The position numbers were made by a program, and so were the translations under genes. From NCBI GenBank assembly GCA_017410455.1, contig JAFQQT010000080.1, positions 1 to 64,000 of the forward strand: a stretch of DNA of 64,000 nucleotides, given 5' to 3'. This DNA is from Clostridia bacterium. GTDB lineage: Bacteria > Bacillota > Clostridia > Christensenellales > Aristaeellaceae. Below, piece by piece: positions 37,930-46,469 of the stretch (its first letter is position 1; every line of letters begins with the position of its first letter). Under the pieces are notes generated by a model. The model worked only from the letters and a program-made list of their open reading frames with translations. It was not told the DNA's origin and did not search any database.

Positions 37930-39157
37930 TCTGACGCAGCCTCCTTTCCAGAATGCCCACGCCCCAGGTGAGGATCATGACCAGCACCAGGTAGATGACC
38001 GCCACGGCGATCAGCGGCATGAAATCAGAGAACGTCTGTCCACGGATGCGGTTGCCCGCCATGGTCAGCTCCATCACGCCCGCATAGGCGGCAATGGAGG
38101 TCTCCTTGATAAGGGTGATGAACTCGTTGCACAGGGTGGGCAGCACATTCTTGAACACCTGCGGGGCGATGATGTGCCACATGGTCTGCGCGTAGGACAT
38201 GCCGATGGAGCGACCGGCCTCCATCTGGCCCTTGTCGATGGAGTTGATGCCGCCGCGGAAGATCTCCGCCACATACGCGCCGGAGTTGAGGCCGAAGGAA
38301 ATGATGGCGACCGTCATCGCGTGGGGGATGCCCTTGAGGATGACGAAGGTCATCAGCAGCAGCTGCACCATCATGGGCGTACCGCGGAAAACGGTGGTGT
38401 ACACGCGGAAGAAGCCGTAGACGAAGCGCAGCAGCGCCTTGCCCGGGCCTTTGCGCATCTTGGGGCCCTGGTTCTCCCAGGCGGTGCATACCAGGGCGAT
38501 GGCCACGCCGATGACAACGCCGATGCCCAGCGCGCCGGCGGTCATCGCCAGCGTGTTGGCCAGGCCCTGCAGCAGCAGCTTCCAGCGCTCGTACTCGATG
38601 ATGTTCTTGTAGAAATCATCGGCAAGGTTGATCCACCACTGCAGGAAATCGCTGTCCACCAGGGGCTTGATGGAGGCCTCCTGCACATAGGCACTGGCCG
38701 CACCGAAGGCGACGGGCACAAGGCCGTCCTTCTCCGCCTGGTTGACGATGGCGGTCTCCTTCAGCGGGTTCTTGACCGCACTGCGGCGGACGTAGAAGCT
38801 CTCCGGCTCACCGCTGCGGGTGATCCACACCAGCACCGCCGCCTCCGCGTAGATGGGCTGGCCGTTCTCGTCCGTGCCGATCTGCGTCGTTCCCTCGGGA
38901 ATGTAGGCAGTGGCGGTGACATTCACCTTCTTGCGCAGCAGGCCCGCCTGAACCTCCTCGGTCATGGACGGGTCGGAATAGAAAATGGTGTTCTCCGCCG
39001 CGTTGAGGTAGGCATAACCCTTCTCGTCAATGGCGGCGAACAGCTTGTCCGTCTGAGCAGGCTCTTCTGCGGCAGTTTCCGCCATGGACAGCACCGGCAG
39101 CATGAGCAGCAGCACCGCCAGCAGCGCCAGGAGCCGCTTGTTTCCAATGATCTTCAA
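37916..39157 (-). CDS. Amino-acid ABC permease with N-terminal extracytoplasmic domain
   Basis: 413 residues, far above the usual ~220-230 for this family. A signal-like segment ([10 protein letters not shown], residues ~8-27) and a ~150-residue soluble part come first ([50 protein letters not shown]), then the HisM/GlnP-type permease (~190-413) with [14 protein letters not shown] and [20 protein letters not shown]. The soluble part resembles bacterial SH3-like modules more than a binding protein. It lies between the binding-protein and ATPase genes. The extra domain might dock the receptor or touch the wall. Confidence 0.85.
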   Translation of the reverse strand: MKIIGNKRLLALLAVLLLMLPVLSMAETAAEEPAQTDKLFAAIDEKGYAYLNAAENTIFYSDPSMTEEVQAGLLRKKVNVTATAYIPEGTTQIGTDENGQPIYAEAAVLVWITRSGEPESFYVRRSAVKNPLKETAIVNQAEKDGLVPVAFGAASAYVQEASIKPLVDSDFLQWWINLADDFYKNIIEYERWKLLLQGLANTLAMTAGALGIGVVIGVAIALVCTAWENQGPKMRKGPGKALLRFVYGFFRVYTTVFRGTPMMVQLLLMTFVILKGIPHAMTVAIISFGLNSGAYVAEIFRGGINSIDKGQMEAGRSIGMSYAQTMWHIIAPQVFKNVLPTLCNEFITLIKETSIAAYAGVMELTMAGNRIRGQTFSDFMPLIAVAVIYLVLVMILTWGVGILERRLRQSDAR

Positions 39158-39198
39158 TGTCTTTCCTCCTCAGGAAAAGGGGGTGTAAACGCCGAAAG

Positions 39199-39225
39199 AA
39201 GGGAACGGCGCGCAACCGTTCCCTT
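39199..39225 (-). promoter_or_regulatory. Intercistronic hairpin after the amino-acid receptor gene
   Basis: Ten-bp perfect stem AAGGGAACGG (39199-39208) / CCGTTCCCTT (39216-39225) with a 7-nt loop and only a weak pyrimidine tract on the minus strand; it probably lowers read-through from receptor to permease. Confidence 0.6.
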
Positions 39226-39240
39226 CGTGAGCGTCAGGGA

Positions 39241-39996
39241 TTACTCCTCCACGGGGATGTACTTCTCGATGATGGCAGCCACGGTGCCGTCAGCGATCAG
39301 CTCCTCCAGGGCAGCGTTGAACTCGGCCAGCAGCGGATCGCCCTTGGCGAAGCAGGCGGCGTAGTTCTCGGTGACGTACTCGGTGGGCAGGATGACCAGA
39401 CCTTCATTGGCGGCGACATACGCCTTGGCGGGCTCGTTGTCGATGACCACGCAGTCCACCTTGCCGGCCTTCAGGGCCAGAACGGCCTCATTACCGTTGG
39501 GGTAGCGGTTGATCACGGCCAGGCCGTTGTCCTCCAGATCCCAGGTGGTGTACAGGTCGCCGGTGGTGGTCAGCTGCACGCCGATGGTGTAGATCTTCTC
39601 GCCCGCGAACAGGTCGTCCACGGAGGTGATGTCAGAGCCCTCGGCCACGATGACCACCTGGACGCCGGTGGCGTAGGAGGTGGAGAAGTCCACGGACAGC
39701 AGACGCTCCTCGGTCACGGTCATGCCAGCCATACCGAAGTTGGCCTTGCCGGCGTTGACGGCGGAAATGATGGCGTCGAACTCCATGTCGGCGACCTCGA
39801 AATCGTAGCCCAGCTTCTCAGCGATGGCAGCGGCGATCTCCACGTCGATACCGACGATCTCGGTGCCCTCATAGTACTCGTAGGGCGGGAAGGACGCGTT
39901 GGTCGCCATGACCAGCGTGCCCTTGGACTCGGCCAGCGCGGCCATGCTGCACACGATCAGCATCAGGGACAGAACAAGCGCAATCAGCTTCTTCAT
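39241..39996 (-). CDS. Polar amino-acid ABC transporter substrate-binding protein
   Basis: 251 residues: signal peptide MKKLIALVLSLMLIVCSMAALA, then a family 3 binding protein with TLVMATNASFPPYEYYEG, VGIDVEIAAAIAEKLG and MEFDAIISAVNAGKANFGMA. No lipobox is present. ATG 39996 follows AAGGAGG at 40005-40011. A perfect promoter lies at 40040-40068. Amino acid unknown. Confidence 0.93.
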   Translation of the reverse strand: MKKLIALVLSLMLIVCSMAALAESKGTLVMATNASFPPYEYYEGTEIVGIDVEIAAAIAEKLGYDFEVADMEFDAIISAVNAGKANFGMAGMTVTEERLLSVDFSTSYATGVQVVIVAEGSDITSVDDLFAGEKIYTIGVQLTTTGDLYTTWDLEDNGLAVINRYPNGNEAVLALKAGKVDCVVIDNEPAKAYVAANEGLVILPTEYVTENYAACFAKGDPLLAEFNAALEELIADGTVAAIIEKYIPVEE

Positions 39997-40039
39997 TGTT
40001 GTTTCCTCCTTGAAATGGATATCCGGGATTACATGGGGC

Positions 40040-40068
40040 ATTATACACCCCATCCGCCGGATTGTCAA
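40040..40068 (-). promoter_or_regulatory. Consensus promoter of the amino-acid ABC operon
   Basis: On the minus strand TTGACA (40063-40068), 17-bp spacer, TATAAT (40040-40045). Confidence 0.9.
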
Positions 40069-40233
40069 CACTTTTTTGCATAAAAATGCAGGAAAAATCG
40101 TTTTAAACTTTTCGCAGCTCATATTTATGCAGCATTGCATATCCGGCGCCCCGGTTTTGTTCATCGCGGTCGTTTTGTTTGCCAATACGGTCAAATGCAG
40201 CGGCATGCCCTGCATACCCCTGCGTATATCTGC

Positions 40234-40767
40234 TCAGCCGCAGCTGTTCCGGCGCTTCTCCCACGCTTCCCGCGTGATGCGGTAGACGCGGGTGCGGGTG
40301 TTGACCGGGTCGTCGTACTCATCGATAAAGGTCATGCCATTCTTCATCGCCGTGCGCCAGGAGGGCTCGTTCTCCGCCTTCATGTAGGAGTACACCGCCG
40401 GGAAGCCGAAATCCTCAAAGGCCACACGGATGCATTCTGCCGCCGCCTCGGAGGCATAGCCCCGGCGCCAGTGATCCTTCCGGATATGGTAGCCGATCTC
40501 CGGCAGCCACTGGCCCTGAATAGGCTGCATGGTGATGCCGCAGTCGCCGATGAACTCGCCCGTTTCCTTCAGCGTCACCGCCCACAGGCCGAAGCCGTGC
40601 TTCGCGTAGTTGTCGAAGGTCCATTCCAGCCAGCGCTGCACACCGGCGTCGTCGTAGGGCCGGGGGTAGTACTTCATCGTCTCCGCATCCGTGAGGATGG
40701 CATGCAGGGCCGCATAGTCCTCCTGCGTCATCTCGCGCAGGACGAGGCGTGACGTTTCGATCTTCAT
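40234..40767 (-). CDS. GNAT-family N-acetyltransferase (RimJ/RimL type)
   Basis: 177 residues. ETSRLVLREMTQEDYAAL at the N-terminus, IGDCGITMQPIQGQWLPEIGY in the middle and HWRRGYASEAAAECIRVAF as the acetyl-CoA loop place it in the RimJ/RimL group. ATG 40767 has AAAGGAAG upstream. It follows the Nudix gene by 26 bp. Its acceptor could be a protein N-terminus or a small molecule. Confidence 0.9.
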   Translation of the reverse strand: MKIETSRLVLREMTQEDYAALHAILTDAETMKYYPRPYDDAGVQRWLEWTFDNYAKHGFGLWAVTLKETGEFIGDCGITMQPIQGQWLPEIGYHIRKDHWRRGYASEAAAECIRVAFEDFGFPAVYSYMKAENEPSWRTAMKNGMTFIDEYDDPVNTRTRVYRITREAWEKRRNSCG

Positions 40768-40793
40768 GCTCACATTCTTCCTTTCCATACATG

Positions 40794-41294
40794 TTATCGA
40801 ACATATCCCATCCGCCGCAGATACGGCGCATACCGCGCCCGCTGCACGTCGATCATCTCCGGCGAGTTGACGAAGGCCGCAAACTCCGCCTCCGTCACCC
40901 ACCGGTACGCGATGGTCTCGCCCTCCTGCAGGGTCACCGCCGTCTTGTCGCCATCGGTGACGCACAGGAACTGCCGGTAGAGCGTGTCGCAGGAGACAAA
41001 GCGGCCGATCTCGGTGAATGTGCCGCCTGCAATGCCGGTCTCCTCCCGCAGCTCCCGCCGGGCGCAGGTCAGCGCGTCCTCCCCTGCCAGCGCCGACCCG
41101 CCCGCCGTGGCCTCCCAGCAGCCCGGGTAGCCCTGCTTGCGCCGGTCGCGCTGCATCAGCAGATAATCGCCATCCGCATGCCGGACAAGGATCTCGCACA
41201 CCAGATGGTACAGCCCGTCAGGAATCGGCTCGCCGCGGACAAGGGTATCGCCCGCAGACGTACCGTCAGCCAGATACGCATCCCAGATCTCCAT
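40794..41294 (-). CDS. Nudix hydrolase
   Basis: 166 residues. The Nudix box is GGSALAGEDALTCARRELREETGI in parts: G-x5-E-x7-REL-x-EE-x-GI, with all metal-binding acids present. The start MEIWDAYLADGTSAG and HLVCEILVRHADG match IDI/YfcD-like Nudix proteins. ATG 41294 is preceded by GAGGTGA; an earlier in-frame start lacks a ribosome site. Substrate unknown. Confidence 0.88.
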   Translation of the reverse strand: MEIWDAYLADGTSAGDTLVRGEPIPDGLYHLVCEILVRHADGDYLLMQRDRRKQGYPGCWEATAGGSALAGEDALTCARRELREETGIAGGTFTEIGRFVSCDTLYRQFLCVTDGDKTAVTLQEGETIAYRWVTEAEFAAFVNSPEMIDVQRARYAPYLRRMGYVR

Positions 41295-41465
41295 CGCATT
41301 CACCTCGATCTCAGTTCGCAGCACAGCATGAAATGGCTGCACCTTGTTGTCCTTTCTTTTTGAATTACGCGGACTGTTTGAACGATCGGAGATCGTTCAA
41401 AGGCGTCATGCGGGATGGGGCTGCAGCCTTTGCTTTCGTTATCTTTGCCCGTTGTATTTCCCTGT

Positions 41466-41535
41466 TGCGTGCCTCCGGCGGGGAGGGCTTACGCAGCCCT
41501 CCACCTGCGCAAGGAGCTTCGCCCCTTGACCCATC
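41466..41535. repeat. GC-rich multi-hairpin repeat (copy 1)
   Basis: Begins with GCCTCCGGCGGGGAGGG and continues through two hairpins (GGAGGGCTTACGCAGCCCTCC; AAGGAGCTTCGCCCCTT-type) to TTGACCC. Same order of elements as copies at 45235 and 58810. Lies just after the 3' end of the exporter operon. Confidence 0.65.
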
Positions 41536-41556
41536 CTGATACCGCTGCTTGTCTCC

Positions 41557-42345
41557 TCAGGTGCCGGTTGAGCGGTAGCGGCGTACGCCCCAGTACCATA
41601 CCCGCGTCATCAGCAGGAAGAATACCAAGCCTGCCAGCGGGGTCACGAAGTACCACCCCGGGGACAGGGCCGTCATCGGCTGCCCCAGCACCCACGCCAC
41701 CGGCCAGTGCATGCACAGTGCGAAGGGCGCAAGATAGGTAAATAGCAGCTCCAGGGGTTTGGGGAAGATGTCCACCGGGTACTGACAGGTGGAGCGCCCG
41801 CCGTAGGTCAGGACATTGACCATCTCGATGGACTTGACGGAGAAGAAGCACATCGTCGCCTCGATCATGAACAGCCCCAGGGTCAGAAGCATGCTGCACA
41901 GGATGACCTCCGCCAGCAGCAGCACCTTCCCCGCCGTCCAGGCGATTTCCAGCCGGGAGGCGGCAATGACGATGGCCGCCACGCCCACCGCGCAGGAGCC
42001 CACGCGTCGGGGATCCAGCTGACTGCACACGACCTGCAGCAGCAGCGGACGGGGCCGCAGGAGCAGCGAATCGAACTCGCCCCGGCCCACGAAGCCCTGG
42101 AACGCCGCCACGCCGCGGCCGAACAGCTCCGTCAGCGCGAAGGACGACTGCATCACGCCGAAGAAGAACATGATCTCCATCGCCTGCCAGTGGCCCACCA
42201 CATGGAAGCGGCTCAGCAGCACCGTCACCGCCAGCAGCTCGCCGCCGGTCAGCACCACCTGCGCGATCACCTGCATCAGCAGGCTGGAGCGGTACTGCAT
42301 CGCGGACTTCATCAGCATCCTGAAGGAATGAAACATATACCGCAT
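41557..42345 (-). CDS. ABC-2 type exporter permease (second subunit)
   Basis: 262 residues, about six spans, N-terminus MRYMFHSFRMLMKSAMQYRSS. Matches the ABC-2 permeases that occur as a pair with one ATPase (viologen-exporter/DUF990-like). It starts four bases after the stop of the sibling permease gene. Cargo unknown. Confidence 0.85.
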   Translation of the reverse strand: MRYMFHSFRMLMKSAMQYRSSLLMQVIAQVVLTGGELLAVTVLLSRFHVVGHWQAMEIMFFFGVMQSSFALTELFGRGVAAFQGFVGRGEFDSLLLRPRPLLLQVVCSQLDPRRVGSCAVGVAAIVIAASRLEIAWTAGKVLLLAEVILCSMLLTLGLFMIEATMCFFSVKSIEMVNVLTYGGRSTCQYPVDIFPKPLELLFTYLAPFALCMHWPVAWVLGQPMTALSPGWYFVTPLAGLVFFLLMTRVWYWGVRRYRSTGT

Positions 42346-42349
42346 ATCA

Positions 42350-43159
42350 TCAGCCTCCCTGCACGATCATGTTGTTCAGCTGCCGCGCCCACATGGCCCG
42401 CCCGATGGCCCGGAGGATGAAGATCCACGCAATCTGCACCCCCACGTTGAGGGCCCATTCCGGCAGCGCCGCCGCATGCTGGTACATGCGGATGGACGCG
42501 TCCAGCGCCTGGGCAAAGGGCTGGTAGCGCACCAGCGCCTGCAGCCCGTCAGGGAAGAGCGTCAGCGGGATGACGTTGCCGGAGAAGGTCAGCATCGTCA
42601 GGTTGAGGATGGCCGATATGCCGCGCCTGTCCAGGGTTTTCATGTTGATGGCGTCGATGATGGACGTCAGCTCGCACAGACAGAGGACGCCCAACCCCAC
42701 CGACAGCACGAACTGCAGCAGCGCCACAGGGCCGTCCGGCAGGGAAATGCGCAGCTCCGCAGGCAGAAGCAGCTGCACCAGGAGCATGGGCAGCATGCGC
42801 ATCCCCGCGCCCACCAGCCGTCCGCCGACCTCCCGGCAGACCCAGAAGCGGTGCTGATCAATAGGGCGCACCAGCATGTAGGCCACGCCGCCGGACATGA
42901 TGAGGTTGGTCAGCTCCCCGTCGTTGGAGAACATCATGCGGAAGAACATCTGCTGGATCCACACATAGGTGATGGTATCCCGCAGGGCCTGCGGGTCGCT
43001 GCCGGCATACAGCGCCGTATACAGGAAGATGTACACCAGGCCGAAGAACACCTGCGTCACCAGGCCGCCCAGGGCCGCCGCGCGGTACTGGGTCTCCTGC
43101 AGGGCCCGCAGCCGGAAGACGGTCAGGTAGGGCCGCCACTTCTCAAGCATCGTCTTCAC
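42350..43159 (-). CDS. ABC-2 type exporter permease (first subunit)
   Basis: 269 residues with six spans; RPYLTVFRLRALQETQYRAA at the N-terminus and VRPIDQHRFWVCREVGGR are typical of this permease class. The start is GTG 43159, which overlaps the ATPase stop as GTGA and has GGGAG upstream; ATG 43150 is a less likely alternative. Confidence 0.85.
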   Translation of the reverse strand: MKTMLEKWRPYLTVFRLRALQETQYRAAALGGLVTQVFFGLVYIFLYTALYAGSDPQALRDTITYVWIQQMFFRMMFSNDGELTNLIMSGGVAYMLVRPIDQHRFWVCREVGGRLVGAGMRMLPMLLVQLLLPAELRISLPDGPVALLQFVLSVGLGVLCLCELTSIIDAINMKTLDRRGISAILNLTMLTFSGNVIPLTLFPDGLQALVRYQPFAQALDASIRMYQHAAALPEWALNVGVQIAWIFILRAIGRAMWARQLNNMIVQGG

Positions 43160-44133
43160 AGCTTCATCTCCCTGTACATCCGGGCGATGAGCTCGTCCAC
43201 GTTCTGCTCCTTCAGCGTCATTTCCCGCACCCGTCCGGCGGAAAGCACCATCGGCAGCAGCGTGCTGGTGGGGAGCGTCGCCGGTTCGTAGGTGAGGATG
43301 AAGGCGTCGCCGTCGCGGGTCACCTGCGCCGCCGCCGTCAGGGCGCCCACGTCCGCGCCGCCATCGTAGGTGACGCGCAGGGTGTGGACGGTGTCGTAGC
43401 GCTGCAGCAGGGCGTCCAGCGCACCGTCGTAAAGGAGGCGGCCATGGCCCAGCACCATCACGCGGCTGCACAGGGCCAGCATGTCCTCCATGTCGTGGGT
43501 GGTCAGCAGGATGGTGGTGCCGTTGCGCTCGTTCTCCTCCCGCAGGAAGGCGCGCAGCTTCAGCTTGCTCACCGCGTCCAGGCCGATGGTCGGCTCGTCC
43601 AGGAAGAGCAGCTGCGGCTCATGCAGGAGGGAGCCGCACAGCTCCGCCCGCATCCGCTGGCCCAGGGACAGCTGGCGCAGCGGCGCATTCAGGAAATCGC
43701 CCAGCTCCAGCGCGTCCACCAGGCCGTCCAGGCGGCGCTGCCACCTTTTCTCCTCCAGGCCGTAGATATCCCGCAGCAGCAGGAAGGAATCCCGGATGGG
43801 CACGTCCCACCACAGCTGCGTCCGCTGCCCGAAGACCGCGCCCAGGCGGCGCACATGCTCCCGGCGGTTCTCCAAGGGCGTGCGTCCGTCCACGGTGCAG
43901 GTGCCGCCGGTGGGGGTCAGGATCCCCGTCAGGAGCTTCACCGTAGTCGATTTGCCAGCGCCGTTAGGGCCAATCAGCCCTACAAGTTCGCCCCGCTCAA
44001 TGGAGAAAGACGCGTCCGTCAGCGCAGGGATCTCCTGCCGTTCCCGCTTCCACAGGCGGGAGATGCCCCCCGTCCTGGGGGCATTGTAGCGGACGTAGAC
44101 CTTGCTGAGCTTCTCAGCTTCAATGAATGCCAT
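43156..44133 (-). CDS. ABC exporter ATP-binding protein
   Basis: 325 residues. Walker A GPNGAGKST, signature LSLGQRMRAEL, Walker B LLFLDEPTIGLD and TTHDMEDM. Segments such as GAVFGQRTQLWWDVPIRDSF are characteristic of ATPases paired with two ABC-2 permeases. First gene of a three-gene operon with a perfect promoter at 44304-44332. Export of a lipid, peptide or drug is possible. Confidence 0.92.
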   Translation of the reverse strand: MAFIEAEKLSKVYVRYNAPRTGGISRLWKRERQEIPALTDASFSIERGELVGLIGPNGAGKSTTVKLLTGILTPTGGTCTVDGRTPLENRREHVRRLGAVFGQRTQLWWDVPIRDSFLLLRDIYGLEEKRWQRRLDGLVDALELGDFLNAPLRQLSLGQRMRAELCGSLLHEPQLLFLDEPTIGLDAVSKLKLRAFLREENERNGTTILLTTHDMEDMLALCSRVMVLGHGRLLYDGALDALLQRYDTVHTLRVTYDGGADVGALTAAAQVTRDGDAFILTYEPATLPTSTLLPMVLSAGRVREMTLKEQNVDELIARMYREMKL

Positions 44134-44303
44134 GTCTCATTCCTCCTTCGTATGGCATATGCTGCGCATCGGAAAAGCGGGAACGCAAAAACAGCGCCAT
44201 CTGAATGCGGATGGCTTCTTCCCGCAGTTCAGACAGCGCTACCGGGCCATGAAGGCTGATTCTCGTTGGTAGATGTCAGTATCTCTGATGCAGTTGGGTG
44301 GTC

Positions 44304-44332
44304 ATTATAGCACCGTTGTATACAGCTGTCAA
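44304..44332 (-). promoter_or_regulatory. Consensus promoter of the exporter operon with GTTGTATACAGC palindrome
   Basis: On the minus strand TTGACA (44327-44332), 17-bp spacer, TATAAT (44304-44309). The spacer holds GTTGTATACAGC (44315-44326), one base from the palindrome at the xylanase promoter. Confidence 0.85.
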
Positions 44333-44382
44333 TAGCCGAAATGGGAAAAATGTTCCTAAAAGTTGAAGATTGCCCCGCCCCC

Positions 44383-44411
44383 TTGCGCCCCATGCAAAAA
44401 TGCGGTACAAT
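44383..44411 (+). promoter_or_regulatory. Promoter of the XRE-S24 gene
   Basis: TTGCGC (44383-44388), 17-bp spacer, TACAAT (44406-44411). Confidence 0.75.
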
Positions 44412-44421
44412 GGTGCCACAA

Positions 44422-44461
44422 ATCTAATTCCGAATTCCACATTCCGAATTCCGAATTATTC
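44422..44461. repeat. AT-rich 7-bp-unit repeat (partial copy)
   Basis: Units of the type ATTCCGA/CTAATTC repeat between the promoter and ribosome site of the XRE-S24 gene, resembling the AT-rich arms at 57010, 57439 and 60544 but with more G/C. Confidence 0.5.
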
Positions 44462-44473
44462 CGGAGGATATTG

Positions 44474-45229
44474 ATGAGCAGACTCGGAGACCTGATCCGC
44501 ACGGAGCGCCTGCGCGCGAAGATGACCCCCAAGCAGGTGGCCAAGAAGTGCGGTGTGGCAGAAAGCTACCTCATTGCCGTGGAGAACGGCACCAGGATCA
44601 TCGCTGACGACCAGGCGCGGCGCATCCTGCGCACCATCGGCCTGCGGGAGCAGACCGAGGCGGACTTCACCCTCGATGACATCGCCGCCACCGTTGACCT
44701 GGCCGCCATGGCCTCCCCCACGGCCAAAACCGTCGTCGAGCGTCCCAAGCAGAAGCCCGCGCCCCAGCCGAAGGACGAGGTCGTCGCCACCGCCTCCTCC
44801 GGCTCGGAAGAGGACAAGAACGTCTCCGGCTCCGTGTGGCTGGACGCGCTGACAAGCGTCCTCAAGCGCGTGCCGGTCATGAACGCGGTGATGAAGCCCG
44901 TCGATTATCGCCTGCTGCCCATCCAGTCCGGCCGCATCGAGGGCGCCGCCCCGGATAAGGTCTTCTACTTCCTTGCGCCGGATGATTCCATGCGCGGCTT
45001 CCGCATCCACCAGGGCGACCTGGCCCTCATCGTCCCCGCCCACAGCCCCATCGACGGCGCGGTGATGCTCGTGGAATACAACAGCCACCGCTACCTCCGC
45101 AAGGTCAAGAAGCTGGCGGACTTCACCGTCATCCTCCAGTCCTTCGACAAGGAATATGACGCCGTCACCGCCCAGATCAACGAGTGCACCTTCATCGGCC
45201 GCGCCGCGAAGCTGGAAGTCACGCTGTAA
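44474..45229 (+). CDS. XRE regulator with S24 (LexA/CI-like) C-terminal domain
   Basis: 251 residues: helix-turn-helix (~5-58, MTPKQVAKKCGVAESYLIAVE), a Pro/Lys/Glu-rich linker (~85-115) and an S24-like domain (~160-251). The Ser172 in PDDSMRGFRIHQGD matches the nucleophile of LexA-type autoproteases, but the place of the general-base Lys (LexA VKRL) reads YLRKV, with Arg209. The protein may therefore be unable to cleave itself. ATG 44474 follows CGGAGGATA. It has its own promoter. Targets unknown. Confidence 0.8.
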   Translation: MSRLGDLIRTERLRAKMTPKQVAKKCGVAESYLIAVENGTRIIADDQARRILRTIGLREQTEADFTLDDIAATVDLAAMASPTAKTVVERPKQKPAPQPKDEVVATASSGSEEDKNVSGSVWLDALTSVLKRVPVMNAVMKPVDYRLLPIQSGRIEGAAPDKVFYFLAPDDSMRGFRIHQGDLALIVPAHSPIDGAVMLVEYNSHRYLRKVKKLADFTVILQSFDKEYDAVTAQINECTFIGRAAKLEVTL

Positions 45230-45590
45230 CGGGGAGGCCTCCGGCGGGCAGTGGCTCTGCCCCTGCACCCTGCCAAGGGCGCTGCCCCTGGATCCCGGCA
45301 GGGCTCTGCCCTGCACCCGCGAAGGCCCTTTCGGCCCTTTCGAAACCCATTCTCGCGGTTTTTCTTGTTTTTTCCTTTGAGGGTGCGTGCGCGTGAGGCT
45401 TGGGCATGGTTGCGCGGCGCACGTGGCACGGAGGGTGCCACGCGCGGGCACGGCTCGCAGAGGGCGAGCCGCGCTGGAGTTACGCGTTTCCGGAGCTCCA
45501 AGGGCTTTGCCCCTTCGACCCCGGCAGGGGCTCTGCCCCTGCACCCTGCGCGGCTGCGCCGCGTCCCCGCCCACTCGCCCCCTATTTGAT
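45230..45590. repeat. GC-rich multi-hairpin repeats (copies 2 and 3)
   Basis: Starts GGCCTCCGGCGGGCAG and runs through hairpins with loops of CTCTGCCCC type; CTCTGCCCCTGCACCCTG occurs at 45253-45270 and again near 45533. Open frames here are only side effects of GC-rich repeats. It follows the 3' end of the XRE-S24 gene. Confidence 0.65.
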
Positions 45591-45877
45591 GACAGCAGGC
45601 TGCGCCTGTGTCATATACATCACTGTGAAGGGAAGGATCCATTGTCTACGCGGGGGTAATGCCCCCATCCGCGCCATTGCGCAGGAAAGGACGACCATCT
45701 GTATCTCGGCGTGAAGCCGGCAGGCATGCCCTGCATCCATCCCATCAAAACAGAAAGGCGGAACTTGTTTCATGTTTAAGAAGGAGACCGTGGCCTGAGT
45801 CGGGAGGCTTGCACCCGGCAATCCTCCCATCCTCATTCACACCTGCACACCGAATGAATATGGAGAGGAACATCACC
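45591..45877. other. Intergenic region without a recognisable gene
   Basis: Contains short hairpins (GGGGGT-AAT-GCCCCC near 45653; GGGAGG ... CCTCCC around 45800-45827) but no promoter or riboswitch I can name. It may be the leader of the RNHCP gene. Confidence 0.4.
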
Positions 45878-46309
45878 ATGAACCGTGACAACAAGCGCAA
45901 GAAGTACGACCCCCACTACTACCGCCACAACCCCTGCAACGAGAGCTTCACCTGCAAGAACTGCGGCCGCCTGTGCGTGCCTGCAGGCGCAGGGAGCGAC
46001 CACCGCAACCACTGTCCCAACTGCCTTGTCAGCCTCCACCTGGACATTGAGCCCGGCGACCGCGAGGCCGACTGCGGTGGGCAGATGGAGCCTGTGGCCG
46101 TCTGGGTCCGCAAGGGCGGCGAGTGGGCCATCATCCACCGCTGCCGCATCTGCGGCTGGCTTTCCTCCAACCGCGTCGCAGCGGACGACAACCCCATGAA
46201 GCTCATGTCCATCGCCATGAAGCCCCTGACGACCCCGCCCTTCCCCATTGAGCGCATCGAGGAGATGACCGCGCTCATGGGCGGAGAGGGGAGAATTGGG
46301 AATTCTTAA
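45878..46309 (+). CDS. RNHCP-domain zinc-ribbon protein
   Basis: 143 residues. ESFTCKNCGRLC and DHRNHCPNCLVSLH give two CxxC pairs with the RNHCP signature, and HRCRICGWLSSNRVAADDNP gives another CxxC. The family is small, cytosolic and uncharacterised, thought to bind zinc. ATG 45878 follows GGAGAGGAA. The stop codon lies in an AT-rich repeat (46298-46319), so the last residues (GRIGNS) may come from repeat insertion. Confidence 0.88.
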   Translation: MNRDNKRKKYDPHYYRHNPCNESFTCKNCGRLCVPAGAGSDHRNHCPNCLVSLHLDIEPGDREADCGGQMEPVAVWVRKGGEWAIIHRCRICGWLSSNRVAADDNPMKLMSIAMKPLTTPPFPIERIEEMTALMGGEGRIGNS

Positions 46310-46319
46310 TTCTTAATTG
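46298..46319. repeat. AT-rich 7-bp-unit repeat at the RNHCP gene end
   Basis: GAATTCTTAATTCTTAATT has the same 7-nt TAATTCT/ATAATTC-like units as the arms in the pyr operon and provides the TAA stop of the RNHCP gene. Confidence 0.55.
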
Positions 46320-46365
46320 GGTTTGTGGAACCGTTCTCTTGGCTTTTTCACTGACAGACAAAATG

Positions 46366-46410
46366 CAGCCGCAGATGGCCGGGCATTCCGGTTCTCTGCG
46401 GCTGTTTTTT
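46366..46410 (+). terminator. Intrinsic terminator after the RNHCP gene
   Basis: Ten-bp stem CAGCCGCAGA (46366-46375) / TCTGCGGCTG (46395-46404), then TTTTTT. Confidence 0.9.
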
Positions 46411-46469
46411 GTGGTAGTTTTAAGGATTTTATATTGGGGTGGTTTTCAGGATTCCCGTTATTTACCCTG

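Noticed and set aside
37916..39157. Two separate genes merged in one frame (receptor fragment plus permease)
   Set aside because: The frame is continuous with no internal ribosome site or stop, and codon use is even, so a true fusion is more likely.
45251..45714. Several overlapping open frames in the 45230-45720 gap
   Set aside because: They arise from GC-rich hairpin repeats, have no ribosome sites and resemble no protein.
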